Counted from the stretch's first letter, positions 1 through 8,371 are shown. The stretch is 64,000 bases of DNA from Rhodococcus qingshengii JCM 15477 (GCF_023221595.1 NZ_CP096563.1:5513001-5577000); one strand, 5' to 3'. Numbers and translations are program-made. Notes: generated by a model not told the origin, from the sequence alone.

Positions 1-1095
1 GAGTACGACGTCCACCCGTGGATCCTCGAGCGCTCCCTCGTTCAGATCACGAAGACGCGTGTTGGCCAACTCGATGACTGCCGGATCGAGTTCCACTTGA
101 ACGATCTGCTCGACGCTGTTCATTCGCAGCACTTCCCGTGCAGCGAGGCCGTCACCGCCGCCCAGAATCAGCACGCGCCGGGGGTCGTTCACCAGGGCCG
201 GATACACCAGCGACTCCGTGTACCGATGCTCGTCGACACTGGAGAACTGCAGGTCTCCGTCGAGGAACAGGCGCACGTCGTTCCCCCGCTCGGTGACGAC
301 GATTTCCTGGTACACCGATCGCTCGGCGGCCACCACGGGATCGGTGTAGAGCCGCTGCCTCGACGTGGTCTCGATGTCCGACGCTGCGATCAGCAACCAT
401 CCGATCAAACTTGCTGCCAACAGCATTGCGACGACGGCGATCGATCGTGCGCGCAGGCTGAGCTGCCACCGAAGGAGTATCAGCGCGACCACTGCCGCAG
501 CCACGAGATTGATCATGCCGGTGAGTGCGGCACCGCGAATCATTCCCGCCCACGGCAACAGTACGAACGGCCACAGCAGACCACCGATCAATGCGCCGAG
601 GTAGTCGGCGGCATTGAGGTTGGCCAGTACCTTTCCGGTGCTCTGTGCGTCGTTGTCGCTGCGACCGGACTGCAGGAGCGTCATCAGCAGAGGCACTTCG
701 GCACCGACGAGGATGCCGATCAGCGCGGTCGCCGCCACCAGAACTGCTGCGCTGGAACCGAAGAACGTGAAGGTCACGTACAGCGTGACGGCACTGAATC
801 CGCCGATCAGCCCGAGCAGTATCTCGACCGTCACGAACGAAACGGCAGCGTGTCCCAGCAGAGGTTTGGCGGCCAGCGCTCCGATACCCAGAGCCGCAAC
901 AAATCCCGCGACGATCAACGACGTCTGGGTGATGCCGCCGCCGGTCAGACTCACGCTGAGTGTCAACAGGGCCAGCTCGTAGATCAGGCCACACGCAGCG
1001 CACGCCGCAACAGCCGCAAGGAGAAGGACGCGTGCGCGCGGGCCGAGCATCGTCGAACGCTCGTCAACTGTCACATCGGGATCAGCGGCAACCAT
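1..1095 (-). CDS. Membrane-bound spermidine synthase-like protein (5' part only)
   Basis: The first 365 codons of a gene that continues past the window edge. The N-terminal half is a run of hydrophobic helices and the C-terminal half starts a spermidine/spermine synthase (SpeE-like) Rossmann domain. Residues 310-316 read ILGGGDG, the nucleotide (dcSAM/SAM) binding loop, and an acidic ELDP motif follows at about residue 335. The catalytic acidic residues would lie outside the window. The ATG overlaps the stop of the DUF350 gene (TGATG), so it is the last visible gene of the DUF4178 operon. Whether it makes polyamines is not shown: fused TM-SpeE proteins in actinobacteria are mostly uncharacterised. 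Confidence 0.85.
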   Translation of the reverse strand, partial: MVAADPDVTVDERSTMLGPRARVLLLAAVAACAACGLIYELALLTLSVSLTGGGITQTSLIVAGFVAALGIGALAAKPLLGHAAVSFVTVEILLGLIGGFSAVTLYVTFTFFGSSAAVLVAATALIGILVGAEVPLLMTLLQSGRSDNDAQSTGKVLANLNAADYLGALIGGLLWPFVLLPWAGMIRGAALTGMINLVAAAVVALILLRWQLSLRARSIAVVAMLLAASLIGWLLIAASDIETTSRQRLYTDPVVAAERSVYQEIVVTERGNDVRLFLDGDLQFSSVDEHRYTESLVYPALVNDPRRVLILGGGDGLAAREVLRMNSVEQIVQVELDPAVIELANTRLRDLNEGALEDPRVDVVL

Positions 1096-1565
1096 CAGGT
1101 GAGCGCTGCGGCGTTCACCAAACCGATGGACAGCAAGCTCACACCCACAGCCCACGCGGCGCCACACATCTTCGGATCCTGCACCAGCGCAACCAACTTG
1201 CCGGGAAGGAATGCGTTCATCAATCGCAGCGCGATCGCTTGCAACACGATCGCGAACAGTCCGTAGACCGCGGAGTCGGCGAGTCCCTGAGCAAAGCCGT
1301 CCGAACTGGTCAGGATTGCCGTCACCACGATGATCGCCAGCGCAAGATGATTGGAGGCCAACAGAATCGCAGCGTTCGGGTTCTTGTCGACGTAAACCTG
1401 GTGGCGGAGATTTCCGGGTGTCATGAGGTCGAGGACCAGGAATCCCGTCGCCAGAACCGCTGCACCGACGACGAAGTAGGCGAGGGTGCCGAGAACGCCC
1501 CCGACGAGCAATGCCGGATCCACCGTTCCGATCTCGACGGAAGTGGATGCAAAGATGTTCGTCAC
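1095..1565 (-). CDS. DUF350 family membrane protein
   Basis: Small integral membrane protein of 156 residues with about four hydrophobic segments in two similar halves, as in DUF350 proteins (for example the segments LGTLAYFVVGAAVLATGFLV and ASNHLALAIIVVTAILTS). Function unknown. I chose the GTG at 1565 because an AAGGAG Shine-Dalgarno lies about 6 bases upstream. An ATG at 1598, which overlaps the stop of the DUF4247 gene by 4 bases, is the alternative and would add 11 residues. It sits between the lipoprotein and the spermidine-synthase-like gene in a five-gene operon. Confidence 0.85.
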   Translation of the reverse strand: MTNIFASTSVEIGTVDPALLVGGVLGTLAYFVVGAAVLATGFLVLDLMTPGNLRHQVYVDKNPNAAILLASNHLALAIIVVTAILTSSDGFAQGLADSAVYGLFAIVLQAIALRLMNAFLPGKLVALVQDPKMCGAAWAVGVSLLSIGLVNAAALT

Positions 1566-1594
1566 GCCGTTCTCCTTCTCATTGAGCATTACCG

Positions 1595-2002
1595 TCATTT
1601 GGCACTACCCGAGCCGCCGCTGCCACTGCTTCCACCCGCCGGGGATCCCGGGTTGAAGCCCGGTCCCAGGTACGCGTATCCGCCGCTGCGATACGTGCCG
1701 TCGATGTCCTCTACCTTGATGGTGCTGCCACCGCCCGAAGCCGAACTGACAGTGACGATGTCGTCGTCGTAGCGCAGGTGTTCGTTGCCGCCGTCAGCAC
1801 TTCGCGCCGCTGGTTCGTCCGCGTCGACAATCCGTGAGACGGTCGTGCCCACTGGATCTTTCGACGAGTACAACACGACGTCGCCATCCTGGGACGTCTT
1901 GGAATAGTTGTCCGCGATGAAGTCTTTGGCTCCACCACCGCACGCCGACAACATAATTGCGGCCGCCACCATCACCGGAGCAAACCACGTCCGCCCCCTC
2001 AC
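1595..2002 (-). CDS. DUF4247 family lipoprotein
   Basis: Secreted lipoprotein of about 135 residues. A hydrophobic signal segment ends in the lipobox LSAC (Cys21 from the GTG used here), so it should be lipidated and held on the outer face of the membrane. The middle matches the DUF4247 pattern (DFIADNY near the start, then a short beta-rich domain) and the C-terminus is a Gly/Ser linker. The GTG at 2002 overlaps the DUF2617 stop (GTGA) and has an AGGTGG Shine-Dalgarno; a GTG at 2011 is also in frame. The role is unknown, but it is conserved next to DUF350 and DUF2617 genes in actinobacteria. Confidence 0.85.
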   Translation of the reverse strand: MRGRTWFAPVMVAAAIMLSACGGGAKDFIADNYSKTSQDGDVVLYSSKDPVGTTVSRIVDADEPAARSADGGNEHLRYDDDIVTVSSASGGGSTIKVEDIDGTYRSGGYAYLGPGFNPGSPAGGSSGSGGSGSAK

Positions 2003-2499
2003 GGGCGCCACCTACTGCGCGTCTTCACGATCACTCCTGTCCCCTCCCCCGGGTACAAATGCCAACTCTGCCAACTCCACCCCTGGCGGTCTCGCACGCC
2101 ACGCAACGCGGTCAACGCTGTGTCGTCGCCGGGAAAGGATCCGCAGATCCAACCGTCCTGGCCGGCGGACTCTCTCAACGATGCAGCTTCCGAATCGAAT
2201 TCGACTCGGTCCAGGATCAGCGAGGAAGACTCGAACCGGTAGTTTTCCGTGGACTCCACTGCCGGCAAGGGTTCACCGCCGGCGGCAAGAGCATCGCACG
2301 AAACCTGCTCGGTCAGTTCCTTTCCCGACGCCCAGGCCGTCACCACGTGCGAAGCCCCGAGCACTCCGAGTGTCAGCGTCGCGTCGGAAGTTCCGATCAC
2401 CAACTCGGCGAGGGTCGGTGGCGCAGGAACTCCCAGTACCAACCCCAGTGCCGAGGCATCCACGTCGGTCGGCTCCACGTCGAGTAGATACAGGCTCAT
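1999..2499 (-). CDS. DUF2617 family protein
   Basis: Cytosolic protein of 166 residues starting MSLYLLDVEP, with no signal peptide or TM segment. The sequence matches the DUF2617 type (ELVIGTSDATLTLGVLGASH in the first half). The open frame continues upstream to 2823, but that extension lies inside the DUF4178 gene and is not plausible. The ATG at 2499 overlaps the DUF4178 stop by 4 bases, so translation is probably coupled. Function unknown. Confidence 0.85.
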   Translation of the reverse strand: MSLYLLDVEPTDVDASALGLVLGVPAPPTLAELVIGTSDATLTLGVLGASHVVTAWASGKELTEQVSCDALAAGGEPLPAVESTENYRFESSSLILDRVEFDSEAASLRESAGQDGWICGSFPGDDTALTALRGVRDRQGWSWQSWHLYPGEGTGVIVKTRSRWRP

Positions 2500-3128
2500 T
2501 CCGGGGGGCCCGAGTGGATGACAGTGAGTTCGCTGCGAGTGACCGCCCGTCCCGTGGAAACCTCCCACGACTGTCCGCGCGCCCACTTCTCGAATGCAAT
2601 CAGGCCGGTCTTGTCTGCGGTCGCATAGTCCGCGTATTCCATCGAGCCGGAAGGGGCCGTACCCGTCGTACCCTCGGCCGTGAACTTCGCCGTTCCACTT
2701 TCGATCTTGCGGTGAACCTTGTCGTCGAGAATGACGTCGCCGTTCGGGACCAGGTTGGTTCCTTCTCGACGCATCCAGAGAGTCATCTCCAATTCGCCCT
2801 CGTCGTCCTCGACCGTCAACCAACGACGACCGGTCGAACCGTCGAGAAGGTGCTCACGCCAGATGTACCCCTCTTCGTCGAGCGTGATGGTCCCTCGAAC
2901 AACATGGTCGATACCCGCGTACGTGATGATGTCGCCGACCCCGATCTTGTGGGGGTCGTACACCTCGGGATAGTCGGCGAGCGGGTCGACGCGAGCATTC
3001 GGCTTGCCCTGGCGTCCACGCAGGACCACAAACACGACGGCAGCGATCACTACGAGTATCAGGACAACTATCAGCACGTTGGTCAACGGTTTCTCCGAAA
3101 TCGTCTCGGCAGGGTTGCCGCGGGCCAT
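2496..3128 (-). CDS. DUF4178 domain protein with N-terminal membrane anchor
   Basis: First gene of the operon, 210 residues. Residues 16-36 form one hydrophobic segment, followed by a soluble DUF4178 region (KIGVGDIITYAGIDHVVRGTITLDEEG, LTVEDDEGELEMTLW). DUF4178 proteins are predicted beta-rich domains of unknown function often found with spermidine-synthase-like and DUF350 proteins. The anchor suggests the soluble domain lies at the membrane with the DUF350 and lipoprotein partners. Transcription would start in the 171-base gap it shares with the divergent YhgE-like gene. Confidence 0.85.
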   Translation of the reverse strand: MARGNPAETISEKPLTNVLIVVLILVVIAAVVFVVLRGRQGKPNARVDPLADYPEVYDPHKIGVGDIITYAGIDHVVRGTITLDEEGYIWREHLLDGSTGRRWLTVEDDEGELEMTLWMRREGTNLVPNGDVILDDKVHRKIESGTAKFTAEGTTGTAPSGSMEYADYATADKTGLIAFEKWARGQSWEVSTGRAVTRSELTVIHSGPPE

Positions 3129-3299
3129 ACCCTACCGATCCGTTCTCAGCCTTTTCGGATGAGACTGCCGGCAATCCGGCCTGTCGCCGACCGGACAGGT
3201 CTCCAGCGCCGCGGGCAGATCGAAAGACTGCCCCGGCGCACCTTTGCGTTTACGCTCAGCCCGAGGAACTCCGCGCGAACGAAAGCCGGTCGACTGACG

Positions 3300-4613
3300 A
3301 TGAGCAAGAACACGGAGCCGTCTGCCCGCACCGTCATGCACACACCACGATTCTGGTTGACACCATTGATAGTGGTCACCCTCTTGATGTCTGCGCTGGC
3401 AGCGTTGTACATGGGCGGAATACTCGACCCCAAGAAACACCTGGACCAGTTCCCGATCGCCCTGGTCAACCAGGACGAGGGCGACACCCTCCCCGGTGGC
3501 GACCCCGCCGACCGCAAGAACTTCGGAAACGACATCGTCGCCGGCCTCGAAAGCGGAATCGACCACCAGAAGATCGACCTGCAGCAGATCGGTATCGCCG
3601 AAGCCCAATCGCGGTTGAACTCCGGCACGCTGTACGGCGCGATCGTGATTCCCAGTGATTTCACGAAGAGGACGATCATCCTGGCGGAGGCCAGCGTCGT
3701 CGCCGGTGAGGTAGAGCAACCGATCATCACGATCTACACCAATCCTCGCGCCGGTTCCGTCTCGGCATCGCTGGTCCAGTCGATCGGAACCACAGCCCTC
3801 GCCTCGGTCAACAAGAACATGGGCGAGCAACTCACCGCCCTTGTCACCGCGCAGTTGGAAGCGGGAGGCACCGGAACCCAGATCTCCGGAGCGAGCCGCC
3901 TGCTGCTCGAAAACCCGGTGAACGTACTCACGGTTGCCCACGATCCGCTTCCCGACGGAACCGGATTCGGTTTGGTGGCATTCTATTTCGCGCTGCTGTT
4001 GGTCCTTGCGGGATTCACCGGAGCAACCGTGGTCAATTCCTTGGTGGACGGCATGCTCGGATACGCGCCTACCGAATTCGGTCCACTCTTCGTTCAGAAC
4101 GACGTTGTGGGTATCAACAGGTTTCGAACGCTGCTCGTCAAATGGGCATTCATGATCGTGTTGTCCGGCATAGTCTCCGCGTTGTTCCAGTGGATCAGTC
4201 GCGCCCTCGGAATGCCGGTCACTCACGGGCTTGCATTGTGGGAGTACGGCGCGCTGGTCATCACAGCGGTGGGCATCACGGCGATGTCGGTGATGGCCGC
4301 GTTCGGCTCGTTGGGCATGTTGATCAACCTGTTCGTGTTCGTCATTCTCGCGCTGCCCTCGTCCGGTGGCACCATCCCCCTCGAAGCCAGCCCCAGGTTG
4401 TATGCCTGGCTGGCGCAATTCGAGCCGATGCACCAGATCTACATGGGCACGCGATCGATCCTGTTCTTCGGCGCACGCGGTGAGGCAGGCCTGCTGCATG
4501 CCGTCTGGATGACGTTGGTGGGTCTACTGATCGGCGTCGTACTCGGCATCGTGACCACCCGTTTCTATGACCGCAAGGGCTACGGGCGCACCCATCGTCC
4601 CAAGGTGGCGTGA
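3300..4613 (+). CDS. YhgE/Pip-like membrane protein (DUF3533)
   Basis: 437 residues. One N-terminal TM segment (residues about 15-35, FWLTPLIVVTLLMSALAALYM) precedes a large extracytoplasmic domain opening with PIALVNQDEG, the hallmark of YhgE/Pip and ABC-2 type proteins. About five C-terminal TM helices follow. Homologues include phage-infection proteins and ABC-2 permeases; this one has no adjacent ATPase, so transport is not shown. The long upstream reading frame crosses the divergent operon and is spurious; the ATG at 3300 puts the first TM at the usual distance. Confidence 0.8.
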   Translation: MSKNTEPSARTVMHTPRFWLTPLIVVTLLMSALAALYMGGILDPKKHLDQFPIALVNQDEGDTLPGGDPADRKNFGNDIVAGLESGIDHQKIDLQQIGIAEAQSRLNSGTLYGAIVIPSDFTKRTIILAEASVVAGEVEQPIITIYTNPRAGSVSASLVQSIGTTALASVNKNMGEQLTALVTAQLEAGGTGTQISGASRLLLENPVNVLTVAHDPLPDGTGFGLVAFYFALLLVLAGFTGATVVNSLVDGMLGYAPTEFGPLFVQNDVVGINRFRTLLVKWAFMIVLSGIVSALFQWISRALGMPVTHGLALWEYGALVITAVGITAMSVMAAFGSLGMLINLFVFVILALPSSGGTIPLEASPRLYAWLAQFEPMHQIYMGTRSILFFGARGEAGLLHAVWMTLVGLLIGVVLGIVTTRFYDRKGYGRTHRPKVA

Positions 4614-4701
4614 CATGGTACCCAGCCGGGATTTGATCGAAACCTGTTGAGCCGATTCAATGTGATTGCGCGTTTCGGGAATCTTCGAGCCCCTTCCGCA
4701 C

Positions 4702-4711
4702 GTTGTACAAC
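4702..4711. promoter_or_regulatory. Palindrome GTTGTACAAC before gabD1
   Basis: Perfect 10-base palindrome directly before the gabD1 ATG, where a ribosome binding site would be expected. TTGTACAA cores are used by some GntR-family regulators. No regulator gene is adjacent, so this is only a candidate operator. Confidence 0.35.
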
Positions 4712-4712
4712 T

Positions 4713-6089
4713 ATGGCTAATTACAAAACAGTCAATCCCGCGACAGGTGAAACCGTCAGGGAATTCGATACTTTGGATGACGCCGGAGTTGAAGCCGCAC
4801 TTGCGAACACGCATCGCGGCTACTTGACCTGGCGCAACAGTGCGCCACAGCAGCGTGCGGCAGTCCTGAGCAAGACCGCCGAACTGTACACAGAGCGCGC
4901 AGACGAACTGGCCCGAACGATCTCCTTGGAGATGGGTAAGCCGGTCCGCGAGGCCAAGGGCGAAGTACAACTCTCGGCCGCGATCTATCAGTGGTATGCA
5001 GACCACGGTCCGGCACTGCTCGAGGAAGAACGACTCGACGTTCCCGGGGCCGAGGAGTCGGTTGTGTACCGGCGACCGATCGGCGCTCTCATCGGCGTCA
5101 TGCCGTGGAACTTCCCGTACTACCAAGTCGCCCGCTTCGCGGCACCGAATCTGATGCTCGGTAACACGATCATTCTCAAGCACGCATCGAACTGTCCGCA
5201 GTCGGCGCTGCTGATGGAAGAGATTCTGCGACAAGCCGGATTGCCGGACGACGCCTACGTCAACGTCTTCGCGACCAACGAGCAGATCGCGGACATGATC
5301 GCCGATCCCCGAGTTCAAGGTGTGTCACTGACCGGCAGCGAACGCGCCGGAACCAGCGTCGCCGAAACTGCCGGACGCAATCTCAAGAAGGTCGTCCTCG
5401 AACTCGGCGGATCAGACGTGTTCATCGTCCTCGATTCCGACGACATGGATGCCACCGTCAAGTCCGCAACCAAGGCACGTCTGTCCAATGCCGGCCAGGC
5501 CTGCAACGCGGCCAAGCGTTTCATCGTCACCGAAGATTTCTACGACGACTTCACCAACAAGTTGGCGACGTCCTTCGAATCCGTCACTGCCGGTGACCCG
5601 TTGGACGAATCCACAGTCTTGGGTCCGCTCTCTTCGCAGAGCGCGGCAGATACTCTGATCGAGCAGATCGACGACGCTGTGTCCAAGGGTGCCACGCTGC
5701 TGACCGGTGGAAAGAAGATCGACGGCCCGGGCGCCTACGTTCAACCGACATTGCTCGCAGACGTGACACCGGACATGCGGGCCTACAGCGAAGAACTGTT
5801 CGGACCTGCCGGAGTCGTCTACAAGGTCAAGTCGGCCAGCGAGGCTGTGGAACTTGCCAATTCGTCGGTCTACGGCCTGAGCGGATCCGTCTGGAGCAGC
5901 GATCTCGATTCCGCCCGGTCGGTCGCTGCAGATCTCGACGTGGGAATGGCGTTCGTCAACGAGCACGGAACGACGTTGCCCGGTCTGCCCTTCGGCGGAG
6001 TCAAGCGCTCCGGAGTCGGCCGCGAGCTGGGTCCGTGGGGAATGGACGAGTTCGTCAACAAGAAGCTGCTCCGCGTCTCGAAGAAGTAG
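4713..6089 (+). CDS. gabD1: NAD(P)-dependent succinate-semialdehyde dehydrogenase
   Basis: 458-residue aldehyde dehydrogenase. It shows the cofactor-site Asn132 in PWNFPYYQ, the general base Glu230 in LELGG and the catalytic Cys264 in SNAGQACNAAKR. Length and sequence fit the GabD1-type succinate-semialdehyde dehydrogenases, which oxidise succinic semialdehyde to succinate (GABA shunt or hydroxybutyrate degradation). No Shine-Dalgarno precedes the ATG, and a 10-base palindrome (GTTGTACAAC) ends one base before it, so the mRNA may be leaderless or autoregulated. An upstream TTG at 4647 is in frame but unlikely. Substrate specificity is inferred from family only. Confidence 0.85.
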   Translation: MANYKTVNPATGETVREFDTLDDAGVEAALANTHRGYLTWRNSAPQQRAAVLSKTAELYTERADELARTISLEMGKPVREAKGEVQLSAAIYQWYADHGPALLEEERLDVPGAEESVVYRRPIGALIGVMPWNFPYYQVARFAAPNLMLGNTIILKHASNCPQSALLMEEILRQAGLPDDAYVNVFATNEQIADMIADPRVQGVSLTGSERAGTSVAETAGRNLKKVVLELGGSDVFIVLDSDDMDATVKSATKARLSNAGQACNAAKRFIVTEDFYDDFTNKLATSFESVTAGDPLDESTVLGPLSSQSAADTLIEQIDDAVSKGATLLTGGKKIDGPGAYVQPTLLADVTPDMRAYSEELFGPAGVVYKVKSASEAVELANSSVYGLSGSVWSSDLDSARSVAADLDVGMAFVNEHGTTLPGLPFGGVKRSGVGRELGPWGMDEFVNKKLLRVSKK

Positions 6090-6129
6090 TTCGACACAGA
6101 AGTAGCTCGACACAGAAGTAGCTCGGCGC
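6082..6129 (+). repeat. Three tandem 16-base repeats over the gabD1 stop codon
   Basis: Three consecutive copies of AGAAGTAG(T/C)TCG(A/G)C(A/G)C, at 6082-6097, 6098-6113 and 6114-6129. The first copy contains the gabD1 stop codon. The period of 16 is not a multiple of 3, and the array ends just before the terminator. Confidence 0.8.
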
Positions 6130-6170
6130 AAAGGAAGGCCCTGACCTCGATGGAGGTCGGGGCCTTTCCT
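6130..6170 (+). terminator. Rho-independent-type terminator of gabD1
   Basis: Strong hairpin with arms AAAGGAAGGCCCTGACCTC and GAGGTCGGGGCCTTTCCT-like around a GATG loop, 41 bases after the gabD1 stop. The A-rich and T-rich flanks make it able to work in both directions, which suits the convergent gene at 6208. Confidence 0.85.
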
Positions 6171-6207
6171 CATAACCCACGGACCAGCAAGCGGGTCCGC
6201 TGCCTGG

Positions 6208-6486
6208 TCACTCGCTTGCCAGAGTGACGCTCCCACGAGTGAGGCTCCACCCGAACCTCGTCGCGATGACAGCTGACAGCCAGCCCATCAGCGCACCCAC
6301 CAGTGGAGCAGCGACGGCGGTGTAGATCGCCTCGTTGGAAACACCAACCGACACGGCGGAGTCACCGACGAAGGCGAAATCGGTTCGGGAGGCGAAGGAC
6401 GCCCACTCGATCAGGCCGGAGACAACAATAATCAGGAACCCCAGCAGGAAGCCGAAGCCGGCCAGCAGAACGTGAAGTGCGCGCAT
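6208..6486 (-). CDS. Small two-TM membrane protein, unknown function
   Basis: 92 residues from an ATG at 6486. Two hydrophobic segments (about residues 4-27 and 55-78) flank a short polar loop, giving a hairpin membrane protein. The frame is open further upstream, but that part is antisense to the secreted-protein gene at 6536 and is not used. I do not recognise a family. It is divergent from the secreted protein, with 49 bases between the starts. Confidence 0.55.
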   Translation of the reverse strand: MRALHVLLAGFGFLLGFLIIVVSGLIEWASFASRTDFAFVGDSAVSVGVSNEAIYTAVAAPLVGALMGWLSAVIATRFGWSLTRGSVTLASE

Positions 6487-6535
6487 CCGGTCAGTCTGCC
6501 TGTAACACCCACCCAGATAAAACCGACCTGCTGGT

Positions 6536-6979
6536 ATGACACTTTCACGTATCGCTCGCACTTCCGTGATCGCCGCCGCCCTCTGCGCGGGCGCAGCCAT
6601 CTGTTCCGCGACGTCAGCTTCCGCGGACGTAGTCGACGTCACGATCCTTCCGGGTCTCAGCAGCGGGCCGACGACGCCGTACGGAGCGGGCTGCACGTAT
6701 CTGGTGGTTGCCAGGACAGCAGCGTTGAACGAGCCGAACGTCTCGATTGTCGACATGAACCGGGCGTCGACCATGTTCCCGCAGGAACTGATCTGGGACA
6801 CCGTCAATCCCTACTTCACCTTGCCGGTCGTACTCGGCCACGCCGTCACGCTGTGGACTCCGACTGCACCGGGCGAACACTCTCTGATGGCCTACCAGAC
6901 GTCCGCGGGCGGGCCGGTCACAACGGTCGATGTCAATCCGGCGACACCGATCGGTCCGGGGTGCGTCGTCGCACCCTGA
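6536..6979 (+). CDS. Secreted Ig-like-fold protein, unknown function
   Basis: 147 residues with a clear Sec signal peptide (positive start, hydrophobic core, probable cleavage after SATSASA near residue 30). The mature part of about 115 residues has two Cys (in GAGCTYLV and GPGCVV), which could form a disulfide, and beta-rich sequence including ALWTPTAPGEHSL-like motifs seen in Ig-like domains. No enzyme motifs. It may be a surface or secreted binding protein; the exact role is unknown. Confidence 0.65.
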   Translation: MTLSRIARTSVIAAALCAGAAICSATSASADVVDVTILPGLSSGPTTPYGAGCTYLVVARTAALNEPNVSIVDMNRASTMFPQELIWDTVNPYFTLPVVLGHAVTLWTPTAPGEHSLMAYQTSAGGPVTTVDVNPATPIGPGCVVAP

Positions 6980-6983
6980 TCCG

Positions 6984-7817
6984 CTAGCCCTCCAAGAAGT
7001 CGACGAGCACCCGGTTGATTTCATCGGCGGGAACCATCGGAATGCTGTGATGCGAAGAATCTTTCAGCACCTCGACACGCGCTGCGGGAACCCTCTCCCG
7101 CACTGACTTCGACACGATTTCCGCATCATGCACCCGTCCGTCTTGTGCGAGGACCACCAGCAACTCGACATCCAGTGCGCTCAAGGCCTCCTTCGAAGGA
7201 CGTCGAGGCACTACGAGATCGGGTCGCGGTAGATCCGAAGTGCCCACTTCCACAAGAGACAGCCAGTCGGAGTCGATACTCAACTCGCCTGTCTCCCATT
7301 CCAACAGTCGCCGTCGGCGTGCTCGCGACGGGGAGAGCAACAGCGGAAGCGCACGCAGAAGGTAGCCCGCCTTCATGCCGGAGAAACTCGAATTAGGGTC
7401 GAGCAGAACAAGTTTGCCGAGACGATCAGGTCGATGCAGCGCAAAGGCCAACGCAATCATCGCGCCGTAGGAATGTCCGATCACATCGACGGTGTCGGCC
7501 CCGGTGCAATCGACTATCGAGTCCATCCACTCGATCAGATCGTCGACGGACTTCATCCGATCACCATTCGGAATGCTGAGTCCGGCATCACCCAGCGTGT
7601 CGACGGCAAAAACACGCCGGGATTTCGACAGCGCCCCAACATTGTCGAACCACACCGTCGAAGTGGCACCTCCCCCAGGCAGAAGGATCAACGGCCGCGA
7701 GTCTGCAGGTCCACAGACGTTCACGTGAGTGCTACCGAACCGCCCCGCGAGATCCACACCCAGCGGTTTCTGCGGCCATTTGGTCAGTACAGCGTCGTAT
7801 GCGCGATTGAAGTCCAT
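6984..7817 (-). CDS. Alpha/beta hydrolase
   Basis: 277-residue alpha/beta hydrolase. The oxyanion-hole region LLPGGGATSTVWF lies near residue 50, the nucleophile elbow GHSYG has Ser116, and the catalytic His is one of His256/His257 in SSHHSIP. It likely cleaves an ester, lactone or amide; the substrate is unknown. The ATG at 7817 follows a G-rich stretch that can serve as a Shine-Dalgarno; an upstream extension of 44 residues would cross the operator and is rejected. It is divergent from a MarR gene, which probably controls it. Confidence 0.85.
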   Translation of the reverse strand: MDFNRAYDAVLTKWPQKPLGVDLAGRFGSTHVNVCGPADSRPLILLPGGGATSTVWFDNVGALSKSRRVFAVDTLGDAGLSIPNGDRMKSVDDLIEWMDSIVDCTGADTVDVIGHSYGAMIALAFALHRPDRLGKLVLLDPNSSFSGMKAGYLLRALPLLLSPSRARRRRLLEWETGELSIDSDWLSLVEVGTSDLPRPDLVVPRRPSKEALSALDVELLVVLAQDGRVHDAEIVSKSVRERVPAARVEVLKDSSHHSIPMVPADEINRVLVDFLEG

Positions 7818-7831
7818 CCCCCACCCCCATT

Positions 7832-7866
7832 TCTCTCGATTATCGAGATAGTAGACAATCGAGAGA
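7832..7866. promoter_or_regulatory. MarR-type operator between hydrolase and MarR genes
   Basis: TCTCGAT-T-ATCGAGA is a perfect 7-1-7 palindrome at 7834-7848. A third half site, ATCGAGAGA at 7858-7866, also pairs with TCTCTCGAT at 7832-7840. The array lies in the 74-base gap between the two divergent starts, the expected place for autoregulation and control of the hydrolase. Confidence 0.7.
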
Positions 7867-7891
7867 CAACACACCAGGGCTGGAGGCATCC

Positions 7892-8371
7892 TTGAGCGTC
7901 GGCGATGCAGAAGACGAAGCGATGGCGATCGTCCACTCGCTTCGCGCACTTACCGTCGACTTGAACGTGGCGGTTTCCGGCTTTGCGAACAAGTACAAAA
8001 TGCACTCCACCGACGTGCGCGCGTTGATCTGCCTTCTCGATGCCGAGCGCTCGGACACACCGGCGACACCAGGCTGGCTCGGCGCACAGCTGGGTATCAA
8101 CTCGGCGTCGGTGACCGCGCTCGTCGACCGGATGGTCAAAGCGGGCCACGTAGCTCGGGAGCGAGACTCAGCAGACCGCAGGCGGGTGCTCTTGCAGGTC
8201 ACACCAACCGCAGCCGCACTCGGCGAGAGTTACTTCGGCCCACTCATTTCACGGGCGGTGAGCACCCTCGGCAATTACACCGCCACAGAGCGAGCCACCA
8301 TCGCGAGTTTCATCGCCGCGATGCGAACGGACGTGGAGCGGACTCGAGTCGATAGGGAGCCCTCCCTGTGA
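7892..8371 (+). CDS. MarR family transcriptional regulator
   Basis: 159 residues with a winged-helix DNA-binding domain (LGAQLGINSASVTALVDRMVKAGHVARERDSADRRRVLLQVT, about residues 68-110), the classic MarR recognition helix and DxRR wing. The start is a TTG at 7892 with a GGAGG Shine-Dalgarno 6-7 bases upstream. The stop overlaps the next start (GTGA), so it is the first gene of an operon with pxpB and pxpC. It probably binds the palindrome at 7832-7866. Confidence 0.88.
   Translation: MSVGDAEDEAMAIVHSLRALTVDLNVAVSGFANKYKMHSTDVRALICLLDAERSDTPATPGWLGAQLGINSASVTALVDRMVKAGHVARERDSADRRRVLLQVTPTAAALGESYFGPLISRAVSTLGNYTATERATIASFIAAMRTDVERTRVDREPSL

Noticed and set aside
97..1266. 389-codon open frame on the plus strand
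   Set aside because: It is antisense to the spermidine-synthase-like gene, whose minus-strand frame has ILGGGDG and overlapping starts. The plus frame is Gln/Arg-rich with no family motif.
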